Positions 54,705 to 63,998 of a DNA stretch of 64,000 bases are shown here, piece by piece. This DNA comes from Sphaerotilus mobilis. Lineage in GTDB: Bacteria > Pseudomonadota > Gammaproteobacteria > Burkholderiales > Burkholderiaceae_C. The stretch spans positions 496,001 through 560,000 of the forward strand of contig NZ_SGWV01000007.1 in the NCBI RefSeq assembly GCF_004216565.1, given 5' to 3'. The translations under genes were made by a program, and so were the position numbers. The notes under the pieces are model-generated. The model saw only the letters and a list, made by a program, of their open reading frames with translations, ran no database searches and was not told the DNA's origin. Each line of letters opens with the position of its first letter. Positions within the stretch are counted from its first letter, which is position 1.

Positions 54705-55832
54705 ATGAACACGAAGATGACCCGCCCCACGTCGCTGCTCAAGACCCTCGTGGCCACGCTTGCTTTCGCCGCGTCCATCGGCGTGCAGGCGCAGGAAGAG
54801 AAGGTCCTGAACATCTACAACTGGGCCGACTACATCGCCGAAGACACGATCAAGAACTTCGAGAAGGAAACCGGCATCAAGGTCCGCTACGACAACTTCG
54901 ACAGCAACGAGGCGCTGCACGCCAAGCTGGTCGCGGGCAAGTCGGGCTATGACATCGTGGTGCCCGGTTCGCACTTCGCCAAGCAGCAGATCGAGGCTGG
55001 CCTGCTGATGAAGCTCGACAAGAGCAAGCTCACCAACTACAAGAACCTCGACCCCGCCATTCAGGCCCAGCTGGCCAAGATGGACCCGGGCAACGAGCAC
55101 ATCGTCGACTGGCTGTGGGGCTACACCACGGTGGGCATCAACGCCGAGCGCGTCAAGAAGGCCCTGGGCGACACGCCGATGCCCGAGAACGCCTGGGACC
55201 TGGTGTTCAACCCCGAATACGCCAAGAAGCTCAAGGGCTGCGGCGTGTCCTTCCTGGACACCGCCTCGGAAATCATCCCGATCGCGCTGAAGTACGTCGG
55301 CAAGGACCCGCACAGCAAGAACGCGGACGACTACAAGGCGGCGGCCGAGATGCTCAAGACCGTGCGCCCCTACGTGACGCGCTTCGCCGGCTCGGGCTCG
55401 GATTACATCGACCAGATGGCCACCGGCAAGCTCTGCGCGGTGGTGGGCTGGTCCGGTGACATCCTGATCGCCAAGGACAAGTCGGCCAAGGCCAAGAAGC
55501 CGCAGAAGCTTGAGGTGCTGCTGCCGAAGATGGGCGGCCTGCTGTTCTTCGACACCATGGCCATCCCCAAGGACGCCAAGCACCCGGACAACGCGCACAA
55601 GTTCATCGACTTCATCCTGCGTGCCGAGGTCCATGCATCGCTGACCAACTCGGTCTTCTATGCCAACCCGAACAAGGCCTCGCTGAAGTTTGTCGAGCCG
55701 GCCATCGCCAATGACCCGGCGGTGTTCCCGAACGAGGCGGCCATGGCCACGATGATCGCCCCGGGCACGCCCGACAACGCGACGCGTCGCCTGATCACCC
55801 GCACCTTCACCAACTTCAAGGCCGGCCGCTGA
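54705..55832 (+). CDS. Polyamine-binding periplasmic protein (PotF/SpuD type), copy 2
   Basis: A 375-residue protein with a signal peptide (to about residue 27, VQAQ). It is closely related to copy 1 but has NWADY in place of NWSDY and GSGSDYIDQMATGKLC in place of SSSGYINDMAAGGIC. Those positions contact ligand in PotF, so a different preference (for example spermidine or agmatine) is plausible. AGGAG lies before the ATG. A 145-bp gap upstream may hold its own promoter; potGHI genes follow. Confidence 0.92.
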   Translation: MNTKMTRPTSLLKTLVATLAFAASIGVQAQEEKVLNIYNWADYIAEDTIKNFEKETGIKVRYDNFDSNEALHAKLVAGKSGYDIVVPGSHFAKQQIEAGLLMKLDKSKLTNYKNLDPAIQAQLAKMDPGNEHIVDWLWGYTTVGINAERVKKALGDTPMPENAWDLVFNPEYAKKLKGCGVSFLDTASEIIPIALKYVGKDPHSKNADDYKAAAEMLKTVRPYVTRFAGSGSDYIDQMATGKLCAVVGWSGDILIAKDKSAKAKKPQKLEVLLPKMGGLLFFDTMAIPKDAKHPDNAHKFIDFILRAEVHASLTNSVFYANPNKASLKFVEPAIANDPAVFPNEAAMATMIAPGTPDNATRRLITRTFTNFKAGR

Positions 55833-55896
55833 GCCGAGCCTGGATGGGCCGGCGCGCCGCCTCGCGCGACCGGCCCCACAGCCACGAGGGAGCCAC

Positions 55897-56997
55897 ATGA
55901 GCACAGCACCGGGCGACAGCGCCTTCCTGCGGATCGAGTCCGTGGTGAAGGATTTCGGTGAATTCCGCGCCGTCGACCAGGTCAGCCTGGACGTCGCGCG
56001 TGGCGAGATCTTCGCCCTGCTGGGCTCGTCGGGCTGCGGCAAGAGCACGCTGCTGCGCATGCTGGCCGGCTTCGAGTCGCCGACCTCCGGCCGCATCGTG
56101 CTCAACGGCCAGGATCTGGCGGGCCTGCCGCCCTACCGGCGGCCGGTCAACATGATGTTCCAGTCCTACGCGCTGTTCCCGCACCTGACCGTGTGGGACA
56201 ACATCGCCTTCGGCCTGCGTCGCGACGGCCTGCCCAAGGCCGAGGTCGAGCAGCGTGTCGAGGAGATGCTGCGGCTGACCCAGCTGGGCAAGTTCGGCAA
56301 GCGCAAGCCGCACCAGCTCTCAGGCGGTCAGCAGCAACGGGTCGCGCTGGCCCGCAGCCTGGCCAAGAAGCCGCAGTTGCTGCTGCTGGACGAGCCGCTG
56401 GGCGCCTTGGACAAGAAGCTGCGCGAGCAGACCCAGGTCGAGCTGGTCAACATCATCCGCAGCGTGGGCGTGACCTGCGTGATGGTCACGCACGACCAGG
56501 AAGAAGCGATGACCATGGCCTCGCGCCTGGCCGTCATGAGCGAAGGCCGCTTCCTGCAGGTTGGCGGCCCAGCCGACATCTACGAGACCCCGACCACCCG
56601 CTTCGTCGCCGACTTCATCGGCAACGTCAACCTGATGGACGGCACGATCACGCTGGACGAGCCGGACCGGGCCGAGATCGGCTGCCCGGACGTCGTGCAC
56701 CACATCGGCCACGGCATCACCGGCTACCTGGGCATGCCCGTCACCGTGGCGGTGCGGCCCGAGAAGATCCACCTGACCCGAGTCCCGCTGGATCAGGCAC
56801 ACAACCAGGTTCGCGGCATCGTGCATGCGGTGTCCTACTTCGGCAGCCACACGCTCTATCACCTCAAGCTCGCCAGCGGCGCGACGCTCAAGGTCAACGT
56901 CGAGAACGAAGAACGGCTGCACAGCGGCAACCCGGTCATGGGCGACGAGGTCTGGGCCAACTGGTCACCGACCGCCCAGGTCGTGTTGACCCAATGA
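55897..56997 (+). CDS. potG: Polyamine ABC transporter ATP-binding protein
   Basis: A 366-residue protein. Walker A GSSGCGKSTLL, Q-loop MMFQSYALFPHLTVW, signature LSGGQQQRVALARSL, Walker B LLLLDEPLGALD, switch VTHDQ and a C-terminal TOBE domain are all present. GAGGGAG lies before the start. It energises PotH/PotI encoded directly downstream. Confidence 0.93.
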   Translation: MSTAPGDSAFLRIESVVKDFGEFRAVDQVSLDVARGEIFALLGSSGCGKSTLLRMLAGFESPTSGRIVLNGQDLAGLPPYRRPVNMMFQSYALFPHLTVWDNIAFGLRRDGLPKAEVEQRVEEMLRLTQLGKFGKRKPHQLSGGQQQRVALARSLAKKPQLLLLDEPLGALDKKLREQTQVELVNIIRSVGVTCVMVTHDQEEAMTMASRLAVMSEGRFLQVGGPADIYETPTTRFVADFIGNVNLMDGTITLDEPDRAEIGCPDVVHHIGHGITGYLGMPVTVAVRPEKIHLTRVPLDQAHNQVRGIVHAVSYFGSHTLYHLKLASGATLKVNVENEERLHSGNPVMGDEVWANWSPTAQVVLTQ

Positions 56998-57010
56998 GCG
57001 CGAGCGCCTG

Positions 57011-57961
57011 ATGCCCGCCGCCCGCCCTCCCCTCCTGCAGCGCCTGCTGGCCTTGCTGCGTTCGCTCGGCGGACGTGGCAGCGTGCTGGGCCTGCCCTAT
57101 CTGTGGCTGCTGATCTTCTTCCTGCTGCCCTTCCTGATCGTGCTGCGCATCAGCCTGGCGCAGATGGACGGCGCGCTGGTCAGCGACCTGTTCCACTGGA
57201 CCGAGACCGAGCTGACGCTGACGGTGCGACTGGGCACCTACCAGCTGCTGTTCACCGATGACCTGTACTGGTCGACCTACGGCCTGTCACTGCTCTATGC
57301 CGGCGTCACCACGGTGGTCTGCCTGCTGATCGGCTATCCCTTCGCCTACTTCATGGCGCGCTCGTCGACCTCGCTGCAGCCGCTGCTGCTGATGGGCGTG
57401 ATGCTGCCGTTCTGGACCAGCTTCCTGCTGCGCGTCTATGCCTGGAAGGCCTTGCTGGATGCCGACACCGGCTGGGTCGGCACGGCGCTGAAGGCCCTGC
57501 AGGTCGACGACCTGCTGTTTGCGATCGGCGCGATCCCCGCTGAGGGGCAGTTCATGTACAGCCCCTTCTCGCTGGTGATCGGCATGGTCTACACCTACCT
57601 GCCCTTCATGGTGCTGCCGCTGTTTGGCACGCTCTCCAAGCTCGACATCCGCCTGCTCGAAGCCGCGCAGGACCTCGGTGCGACGCCCTGGCAGACCTTC
57701 TGGCGCGTGACCGTGCCGCTGTCGCGCGGTGGCATCGTCGCCGGCGCAATGCTGGTCTTCATCCCGTGCGTGGGCGAGTACGTCATCCCCGAGCTGCTGG
57801 GCGGCCCGGAGACGCTGATGATCGGCCGCGTGCTCTGGGACGAGTTCTTCAGCAACAACGACTGGCCGATGGCGTCGAGCGTGGCGGTCATCATGATCAT
57901 GCTGATCCTGGTGCCGCTGGCGATCTTCAACCGGACCCAGAGCGAGGCCGACAAGCGATGA
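57011..57961 (+). CDS. potH: Polyamine ABC transporter permease (PotH/PotB type)
   Basis: A 316-residue protein with six TM segments. The EAA motif reads LEAAQDLGATPWQTFWRVTVPLS. It lies 13 bp after potG, and its stop overlaps the potI start (ATGA). GEYVIPELLGGPETLMIG near the C-terminus is characteristic of PotB/PotH permeases. Confidence 0.93.
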   Translation: MPAARPPLLQRLLALLRSLGGRGSVLGLPYLWLLIFFLLPFLIVLRISLAQMDGALVSDLFHWTETELTLTVRLGTYQLLFTDDLYWSTYGLSLLYAGVTTVVCLLIGYPFAYFMARSSTSLQPLLLMGVMLPFWTSFLLRVYAWKALLDADTGWVGTALKALQVDDLLFAIGAIPAEGQFMYSPFSLVIGMVYTYLPFMVLPLFGTLSKLDIRLLEAAQDLGATPWQTFWRVTVPLSRGGIVAGAMLVFIPCVGEYVIPELLGGPETLMIGRVLWDEFFSNNDWPMASSVAVIMIMLILVPLAIFNRTQSEADKR

Positions 57962-58797
57962 TCACCACGCCCACCGCCCGCTGGGTCAGCCGGCTCTGGC
58001 TGTTCGCCGGCTTCGCCTTCCTCTACCTGCCGATCGTCTCGCTGGTGGTCTTCAGCTTCACCGAATCGCCAGTGCCCAACGTCTGGGGCGGCTTCTCGCT
58101 GCGCTGGTACGAGAAGCTGGTCGGCGACGAGGACATCCGTTCCGCGCTGTGGCTGAGCCTGCAGGTGGCCGCCGCGTCGGCGACCGGCTCGGTCGTGCTG
58201 GGCACCATGGCGGCCTTCGCGCTGGTGCGCTTCGGCAAGTTCCGCGGCCGCACCTTGTTCGCCGGCATGGTCAACGCCCCGCTGGTGATGCCCGAGGTCA
58301 TCGTCGGCCTGTCGCTGCTGCTGATGCTGGTGTCGGTGCAGCGGGTCTTCGGCTTCCCCGAACGTGGCCTGATGACGATCTGGCTGGGCCACCTGCTGGT
58401 CGGCATGGCCTATGCCACGGTGGTCATCTCGGCCCGTCTGCGCGACCTGAATCCTCAGTTCGAGGAAGCCGCGCAAGACCTGGGCGCCCGCCCGGCGCAG
58501 GTCTTCTTCCTGGTCACGCTGCCGATGATTGCCCAGAGCATGATGGCCGCCTGGTTGCTGACCTTCACGCTGTCGCTGGACGACGTGGTGATGTCGGCCT
58601 TCCTGTCCGGACCGGGCTCGACCACGCTGCCGCTGGTGATCTTCTCGCGCGCCCGGCTGGGCCTGGACCCGACCGTCAACGCGCTGGCCACCGTGGTGAT
58701 CGCGGTGGTCGCGGTCTTCGTGGTCGTCTCCAGCTACATGATCGCCGCGCGCGAACGCCGGCTCTACAAGGAACAGCAGGCGGCGCTCAAGGGCTGA
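57958..58797 (+). CDS. potI: Polyamine ABC transporter permease (PotI/PotC type)
   Basis: A 279-residue protein with six TM segments. The EAA motif reads EEAAQDLGARPAQVFFLVTLPM, and LDDVVMSAFLSGPGSTTLPL is typical of PotC/PotI. It forms the heterodimeric membrane channel with PotH. It overlaps potH by four bases, so the two are translationally coupled. Confidence 0.93.
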   Translation: MITTPTARWVSRLWLFAGFAFLYLPIVSLVVFSFTESPVPNVWGGFSLRWYEKLVGDEDIRSALWLSLQVAAASATGSVVLGTMAAFALVRFGKFRGRTLFAGMVNAPLVMPEVIVGLSLLLMLVSVQRVFGFPERGLMTIWLGHLLVGMAYATVVISARLRDLNPQFEEAAQDLGARPAQVFFLVTLPMIAQSMMAAWLLTFTLSLDDVVMSAFLSGPGSTTLPLVIFSRARLGLDPTVNALATVVIAVVAVFVVVSSYMIAARERRLYKEQQAALKG

Positions 58798-58811
58798 CCC
58801 GCGGCGCACGC

Positions 58812-60176
58812 ATGACCCAGGCCCGGATCGACGAGTTGGCGCGCCAGGGCGTGCACACGCTGCTGGTGCAGTTCACCGACGTGCTCGGCGTGCCCAAGGG
58901 CAAGCTGGTGCCGCTCGACCAGCTCGACGCGGTGCTGCGCGACGGTGCCGGCTTCGCCGGTCCGTCGATCGCCGGCACCGGCCTGCCACGCACCGGTCCG
59001 CGCGCCGAGTTCATGGCCCGCGGCGACCTCGACACGCTCAAGCCTCTGCCCTGGTGGCCGGGTGTCGCCCGCATCGTCGGTGACGGCCACGTCGCGGGTA
59101 CACCGTTCGACGCCTGCCCCCGTCAGGTGCTGCGCCGCCAGATCGCGCGTCTGGCCGCACACGGCTGGCAGATGCAGGTCGGCATCGAGCCTGAGTTCTT
59201 CTTGCTGCAGCGCGACGCCGCTGGCCGCTGGCAACCGGCCGATCCGCTGGACCGCTTAGACAAGCCCAGCTACGACCTGCAGAGCCTGCCGCGCCAGACC
59301 CCGCTGCTGCAGGCCCTGCGCGCGGCGCTGGAGGCCGACGGCGCGCAGGTCCAGCAGATCGACCATGAGGACGCACACGGCCAATACGAGCTGAACTTCC
59401 GCCACGCCGATGTGCTGACCAGCTGCGACCGGCTGATGCTGTTCAAGTTGGCGGCGCAGCGCCTGGCCGAACAACACGGCTGCACCTGTTCCTTCATGCC
59501 CAAGCCCTGGGCCGACCAGCCCGGCAGCGGCATGCACTTCCACGTCTCGTTGTGGGACGGCGAACGGCCGGTCTTCGAGGACCTCGATGAACACGGGCAT
59601 CTGGCCGATCCCGCCTATCCCGCCGGAACACCTCGCACGTCCGACCGGCTGGCCCGCCACTTCGTCGCCGGCGTGCTGGCCCACAGCGCGGCGCTGTGTG
59701 CGCTGGCCGCGCCGACCGTCAACTCCTACAAGCGTCTGGTGGTCGGAGAGAGCCTGTCGGGCACCAGCTGGGCGCCAGCCTATGTGGCGCACGGGCCCAA
59801 CAACCGCACCGCACTGGTCCGCACCTTGCCGGGCCGTTTCGAATGGCGTTTGCCGGACGCCAGCGCCAACCCCTACCTGGCGGCGGCCGGCCTGATCGCC
59901 GCTGGGCTGGACGGCATCGCGCGCCAGCTCGATCCGGGCCCTGCCGTCAGCGACGACCTGTTCACGCTCGACCTCGCCGCGATCCGCGCGCGCGGCATCG
60001 CCGTGCTGCCGCAGAGCCTGGCCGAAGCCGCTGATGCGCTGGCTGACGACAGCGTCCTGGCCGATGCACTGGGCGCGACCCTGCACACCCAGCTGCTGGC
60101 GCTGCAGCGTGACGAGGCCCTGCGCTACGCCCGTCACGTCAGCGACTGGGAACTGGCCCGCTATGCCGCGCGCTGA
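58812..60176 (+). CDS. Second glutamine-synthetase-family ligase
   Basis: A 454-residue protein, 14 bp after potI. It has the GS catalytic layout (GIEPEFFLLQ, GQYELNFRHAD, GSGMHFHVSLWDG, NSYKRLV, NRTALVRTLPGRFEWRLPDASANPYLA). It is distinct from the PuuA-type gene at 47552: the Arg-binding loop reads NRTALVR rather than NRTVGIR. It is probably a gamma-glutamyl-amine ligase acting on another amine (spermidine, ethanolamine, methylamine) rather than housekeeping glutamine synthetase. Substrate is unknown. Confidence 0.82.
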   Translation: MTQARIDELARQGVHTLLVQFTDVLGVPKGKLVPLDQLDAVLRDGAGFAGPSIAGTGLPRTGPRAEFMARGDLDTLKPLPWWPGVARIVGDGHVAGTPFDACPRQVLRRQIARLAAHGWQMQVGIEPEFFLLQRDAAGRWQPADPLDRLDKPSYDLQSLPRQTPLLQALRAALEADGAQVQQIDHEDAHGQYELNFRHADVLTSCDRLMLFKLAAQRLAEQHGCTCSFMPKPWADQPGSGMHFHVSLWDGERPVFEDLDEHGHLADPAYPAGTPRTSDRLARHFVAGVLAHSAALCALAAPTVNSYKRLVVGESLSGTSWAPAYVAHGPNNRTALVRTLPGRFEWRLPDASANPYLAAAGLIAAGLDGIARQLDPGPAVSDDLFTLDLAAIRARGIAVLPQSLAEAADALADDSVLADALGATLHTQLLALQRDEALRYARHVSDWELARYAAR

Positions 60177-61131
60177 GACGGCGCTGACGGCGCGGGGAGT
60201 GCCATCGACGACGCCGTGGCTGTCCTACCTCTGCCTGGCCGCCAGCATGGCGCTGGTGGGCAGCTATGTCGGGCTGTCCAAGAGCCTGGTGGCCGTCTTC
60301 CCGGTCTTCCTGCTGGCGGGCCTGCGCTTCGCGATCGCGGCGGTGGCGATGGTGAGCTGGCTGCGCAAGCCGGCCGACGAACCCCCGCTCGGGCCGCAGC
60401 AGTGGCGGCTGCTGTTCCTGGAAAGCCTGCTGGGCAACTTCCTGTTCTCGATCTGCATGCTCTATGGCGTGGCGCTCAGCACGGCGCTGGCGGCTGGCGT
60501 GATCATGGCCGCGCTGCCGGCGGCTGTCGCGCTGCTCTCGCGCATCGTGCTGCGCGAACGGCTGGCGCCGCGCGTACTGGCCGGCATCGCCTGCGCGGTC
60601 GGCGGCATCGCGGTGGTGGCGCTGGTGAAGGCCGATGCGGCCGATGCGGCCGCTGCCGGCGCAGCGGTCGAGCCCTGGCGTCAGACCCTGGGCCACCTGC
60701 TGCTGATCGGTGCCGTGTTCTGCGAGGCCAGCTACGTCGTCATCGGCAAGCAGCTCACCGGCCATGTCGGCGCGCGCCGCATCAGCGCGATCGTCAACCT
60801 CTGGGGACTGCTGCTGGTCAGCCCGATGGCGATCTGGCAGGCCACGCGCTTTGACTTCGGCGTGATCACGCCGGGCACCTGGAGCCTGCTGGTCTTCTAC
60901 GCACTGGCGGCCAGCACCGCCACGGTCTGGCTGTGGATGACCGGACTGCGGCGCGTCAGCGCCTCACGCGCCGGCGTCTTCACCGTGATGCTGCCGCTGG
61001 CCGCCGCCGCCGTCGGTGTGGGCGTGCTTGGCGAACGCATCAGCACACCGCAGCTCGCCGCCTACGCCCTCGCCCTGACCGGACTGTTGCTGGCGACCTC
61101 TAGATCGAGCGATCAAACAGCGACTCATTGA
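60163..61131 (+). CDS. EamA/DMT-family transporter
   Basis: A 322-residue protein with about ten TM segments in two EamA halves. It starts inside the 3' end of the ligase gene (14-bp overlap) and its 3' end overlaps the convergent cyclase gene by 32 bp. DMT transporters of this type export amino acids or metabolites; here it may relieve excess GABA, glutamate or polyamine. Substrate is not inferable. Confidence 0.85.
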   Translation: MPRAETALTARGVPSTTPWLSYLCLAASMALVGSYVGLSKSLVAVFPVFLLAGLRFAIAAVAMVSWLRKPADEPPLGPQQWRLLFLESLLGNFLFSICMLYGVALSTALAAGVIMAALPAAVALLSRIVLRERLAPRVLAGIACAVGGIAVVALVKADAADAAAAGAAVEPWRQTLGHLLLIGAVFCEASYVVIGKQLTGHVGARRISAIVNLWGLLLVSPMAIWQATRFDFGVITPGTWSLLVFYALAASTATVWLWMTGLRRVSASRAGVFTVMLPLAAAAVGVGVLGERISTPQLAAYALALTGLLLATSRSSDQTATH

Positions 61132-63013
61132 CCGCGTTCTCATGGGCGCGGTGGCTGGCCTTCTGGGCGTACATGGCTTGGTCGGCGTCCTTGAGCACCT
61201 CGTCCGGGTCGTGATCCTGCGGTCCGAACACGCGCCAGCCGAGGCTGGCCAAGATGCCGTGCTGCAAGTCGCCGATCGCCAGCGGCTGCGACAGCGCATG
61301 GTCGAGCTTGACCATCAGGTTCTGCACGTCACGCAAGGCCGTTTCAGGGTCCGCGCCCAGGTCCGGGCAGACCACCACGAACTCGTCGCCACCCAGTCGG
61401 GCCACGGTGTCGCTCAGGCGCACATGTGCGCTCAGGCGCTGGGCGGTCTCCACCAGCACCCGGTCGCCCATCTCGTGGCCATGGGTGTCGTTGAGGTCCT
61501 TGAAGTGGTCCAGGTCGATGAAGACCAGCGCGCCGTGACAGCGGTCGCGACGCGCCCGCACCAGCGCTTGGTTGAGCCGGTCCAGCAAGAGACGCCGGTT
61601 GGGCAGGCGGGTCAGCGGATCGAGGAAGGCGAGGCTGCGGATCTCCTCTTCCATCGCCTTCTGGCGGGTCACGTCGCGGCCGATGCTGGAGGCACCGATG
61701 ACCCGGCCGTGGTCGTCGTAGAGCGGCGCCACCGAGACCGACATGTCGACGCGGTGGCCGTCGCGGTGCAGCCGCACCGTGTCGAAGGCCTCGACCACCT
61801 CGCCGCGCACGATGCGGGCCATGAGGTCCACCTCTTCCTGCTGGCGATCGGCCGGCAGCACGCGGGAAATCGAGTGGCCCACCATCTCGTCCTCACGCCA
61901 ACCCAGGGCCGCTTCGGCACCCGCATTCCAACTGGTCACGCGGCTGTCCAGCGACTTGGAGATGATGGCGTCGCGCGAGAACTGCACGATGGCCTCGAAG
62001 CGCTGCTCGGCCGCACCGATGCGTCGTTTCGAGGCCCGATACAGCAGCCACACCAGCACCGCCACGGTCAGCACGGCCACGCCGGCCAGCAAGCCGACCA
62101 AGGTCAGCTGGCGTTGCCAGTCGGCCTCGAAGTCGTCGACCGCCAGGCCAACGATCACCACCAGCGGCAGGCCCGGCACGCGACGCCAGGCGTTGACACG
62201 CTCGATGCCGTCGAGGGCGGTGCTGGCGGTGTAGAAGCCGTCGACGCCTGGACGGCTCATCTCGTCGCGCAGCTGGCGCGACACCTCGGTGCTGGCGATG
62301 ACCTTGTCCTCGTTGTCCGGCCAGGGCTTGCGGTAGACCAGCGCCATGCGCTGCGTGCGCACGGTGGCGGCGCCGTGATCGCCCAGCGCCAGGCCGTCGA
62401 AGACCCGGTCGAGCCGGCGCAGCGGCAGGTCGGCAACAACCGCACCGAGGAAGCGCCCGCCGGTGTCCAGCACCGGCCGCATCAGCGTCAGCACCCAGAT
62501 GCCGGATGGCGCGTCGCGGCGCGGGCCCTCGATCAGCAGGCGCGCGGTCTGGGACTGGGACAGGCGCGCCAGCGCACCACCGTCGGCCAGCGACGCATCG
62601 TGTTCACCGCCGGCCAGCCAGCGGCCTTGGGCATCGGCGATGCGCAGGTGACGCAGACCGCTGGCCACCTCGACCTGCTGGCGCATGGCCGGCGACAGCG
62701 CGCTCTCGCCCTGCGGCCGGCGGGCCTCGCGCGCGGCCACCACCATCAGGCTGGCATCGGCCTGCTCGAACAGGCTGCGCAGATTGGCGTCCAGCAGACG
62801 GGCGATGTTGTGGGTGGCCAGTGCCGCCCGTTCGCGCTGGCGCTCGCGCTCCAGGTGCAAGGTGATCGCCGCCAGCCCCAGCACCAGCGCCAGCACCAGC
62901 GCAACGGTCAGCAGGTAAGGCCAGCGCGAGGTGGGCGCGCGACCGAAGGGGCGAGCGGTCCAGCTGCGGCTGTTGGGGGTTGATGCCGCCGGTGCGGTGC
63001 CAGGCAAGGCCAT
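61100..63013 (-). CDS. Membrane diguanylate cyclase (Cache-PAS-GGDEF)
   Basis: A 637-residue protein. TM1 is at about 31-51 and TM2 at about 305-327, with a Cache-like periplasmic sensor between them. The PAS domain (VQFSRDAIISKSLDSRVTSWNAGAEAALGW, about 345-465) and GGDEF domain (RLGGDEFVVVCPD) follow. An I-site RLSD lies five residues before GGDEF, so feedback inhibition by c-di-GMP is likely. The start at 63013 is one base after the preceding gene's stop; a 15-codon longer frame overlaps that gene. Confidence 0.92.
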   Translation of the reverse strand: MALPGTAPAASTPNSRSWTARPFGRAPTSRWPYLLTVALVLALVLGLAAITLHLERERQRERAALATHNIARLLDANLRSLFEQADASLMVVAAREARRPQGESALSPAMRQQVEVASGLRHLRIADAQGRWLAGGEHDASLADGGALARLSQSQTARLLIEGPRRDAPSGIWVLTLMRPVLDTGGRFLGAVVADLPLRRLDRVFDGLALGDHGAATVRTQRMALVYRKPWPDNEDKVIASTEVSRQLRDEMSRPGVDGFYTASTALDGIERVNAWRRVPGLPLVVIVGLAVDDFEADWQRQLTLVGLLAGVAVLTVAVLVWLLYRASKRRIGAAEQRFEAIVQFSRDAIISKSLDSRVTSWNAGAEAALGWREDEMVGHSISRVLPADRQQEEVDLMARIVRGEVVEAFDTVRLHRDGHRVDMSVSVAPLYDDHGRVIGASSIGRDVTRQKAMEEEIRSLAFLDPLTRLPNRRLLLDRLNQALVRARRDRCHGALVFIDLDHFKDLNDTHGHEMGDRVLVETAQRLSAHVRLSDTVARLGGDEFVVVCPDLGADPETALRDVQNLMVKLDHALSQPLAIGDLQHGILASLGWRVFGPQDHDPDEVLKDADQAMYAQKASHRAHENAVNESLFDRSI

Positions 63014-63014
63014 G

Positions 63015-63998
63015 TCAGCCCTGCACGGTGTTGGGAGGGGCCACGCCCACGGCGCCACGCCCCTGCAGGCGCGCCTGCCCCAGCGCCTGTTCGGCCGCCG
63101 CGTAAAGGCGTTCGCACTGCTGCGGCACGGGCACCAGGGCCCGGCCAGGCTGGGCCGACACCGCCATGCAGGCGCCCGGCGTGGCGCTGCCCTCGGGCAT
63201 CGCCAGCTTGATGCGCCCGATCGCCAGCAGCAGCCGTTCGGCCAACACGCGGGCTTCCTCCTGGGTGGTCTGCGGCAGCAGGATGGCGAAGGACTCGTGG
63301 GTCATCCGGCCGACCTCGTCGGTGGCCCGCAAGCCCTCGATCAGCAGGTGGGCGACCGCCGTCAGCAGGCGCTCGGTCACGGCCACCCCCCAGCGCTCCT
63401 GGACCGAACGAAGCCCGTCAAGCTCGACCAGCACCAGACAGGTCTCGCCACCCTGGCGCTGCGCACGCATCAGCTCGCGCTGCACCTGGCGCAGCATCTC
63501 GACGCGGTTCCAGACCTGCGTCAGCGGGTCGCGCACCGCCTGCTGCTGCATCTCGGTGGTGCGCGCCTGCAGCTGCAGGCGACAGCTCTGCAGCTCGGCC
63601 GCCAAGGTCTCCTTGAGCACGTGCTTGCGCCAGATCATCAGGCTGACCACGAAGCCCAGGCCGCAGGCGATCAGGCCATCGACCCGGTTGCTGGTCAGCT
63701 GCGCGGTGTCGACCTGCGTCAGCCCCAGCGCCCAGGCATACCCGAGGAAGGCCAGCCCGTACATGACGGCCGCGCGTTGCGGGCGCAGCAGGAACAGCGC
63801 CCCCACCAGCACACAACCGATCAGGAAGGACGTGATGCTGGTGCCGATCCACTGGTCGATGCTGGCCACCGCGATGGTGAAGACCAGCGCACTGCCCAGG
63901 CCCCAGATCTCCAGCACCTCCTGCCAGCCACGTCGCAGCCGAGGCTGGCGACGGGTCCAGCCGATCAGGGCGCCAACCAGCGCGAGGTTGGCGGCCAT
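63015..63998 (-). CDS. Membrane protein with degenerate GGDEF domain (may extend past window)
   Basis: At least 327 residues; the 5' end is at the window edge and the gene may begin further upstream. About four or five TM segments precede a coiled linker (ETLAAELQSCRLQLQARTTEMQQQ) and a GGDEF-fold domain (DPLTQVWNRVEMLRQ). The active-site motif reads MTHESF where active enzymes have GGDEF or GGEEF, so it cannot be a normal diguanylate cyclase. It may bind c-di-GMP or GTP, or regulate the active cyclase encoded one base downstream. Confidence 0.75.
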   Translation of the reverse strand: MAANLALVGALIGWTRRQPRLRRGWQEVLEIWGLGSALVFTIAVASIDQWIGTSITSFLIGCVLVGALFLLRPQRAAVMYGLAFLGYAWALGLTQVDTAQLTSNRVDGLIACGLGFVVSLMIWRKHVLKETLAAELQSCRLQLQARTTEMQQQAVRDPLTQVWNRVEMLRQVQRELMRAQRQGGETCLVLVELDGLRSVQERWGVAVTERLLTAVAHLLIEGLRATDEVGRMTHESFAILLPQTTQEEARVLAERLLLAIGRIKLAMPEGSATPGACMAVSAQPGRALVPVPQQCERLYAAAEQALGQARLQGRGAVGVAPPNTVQG

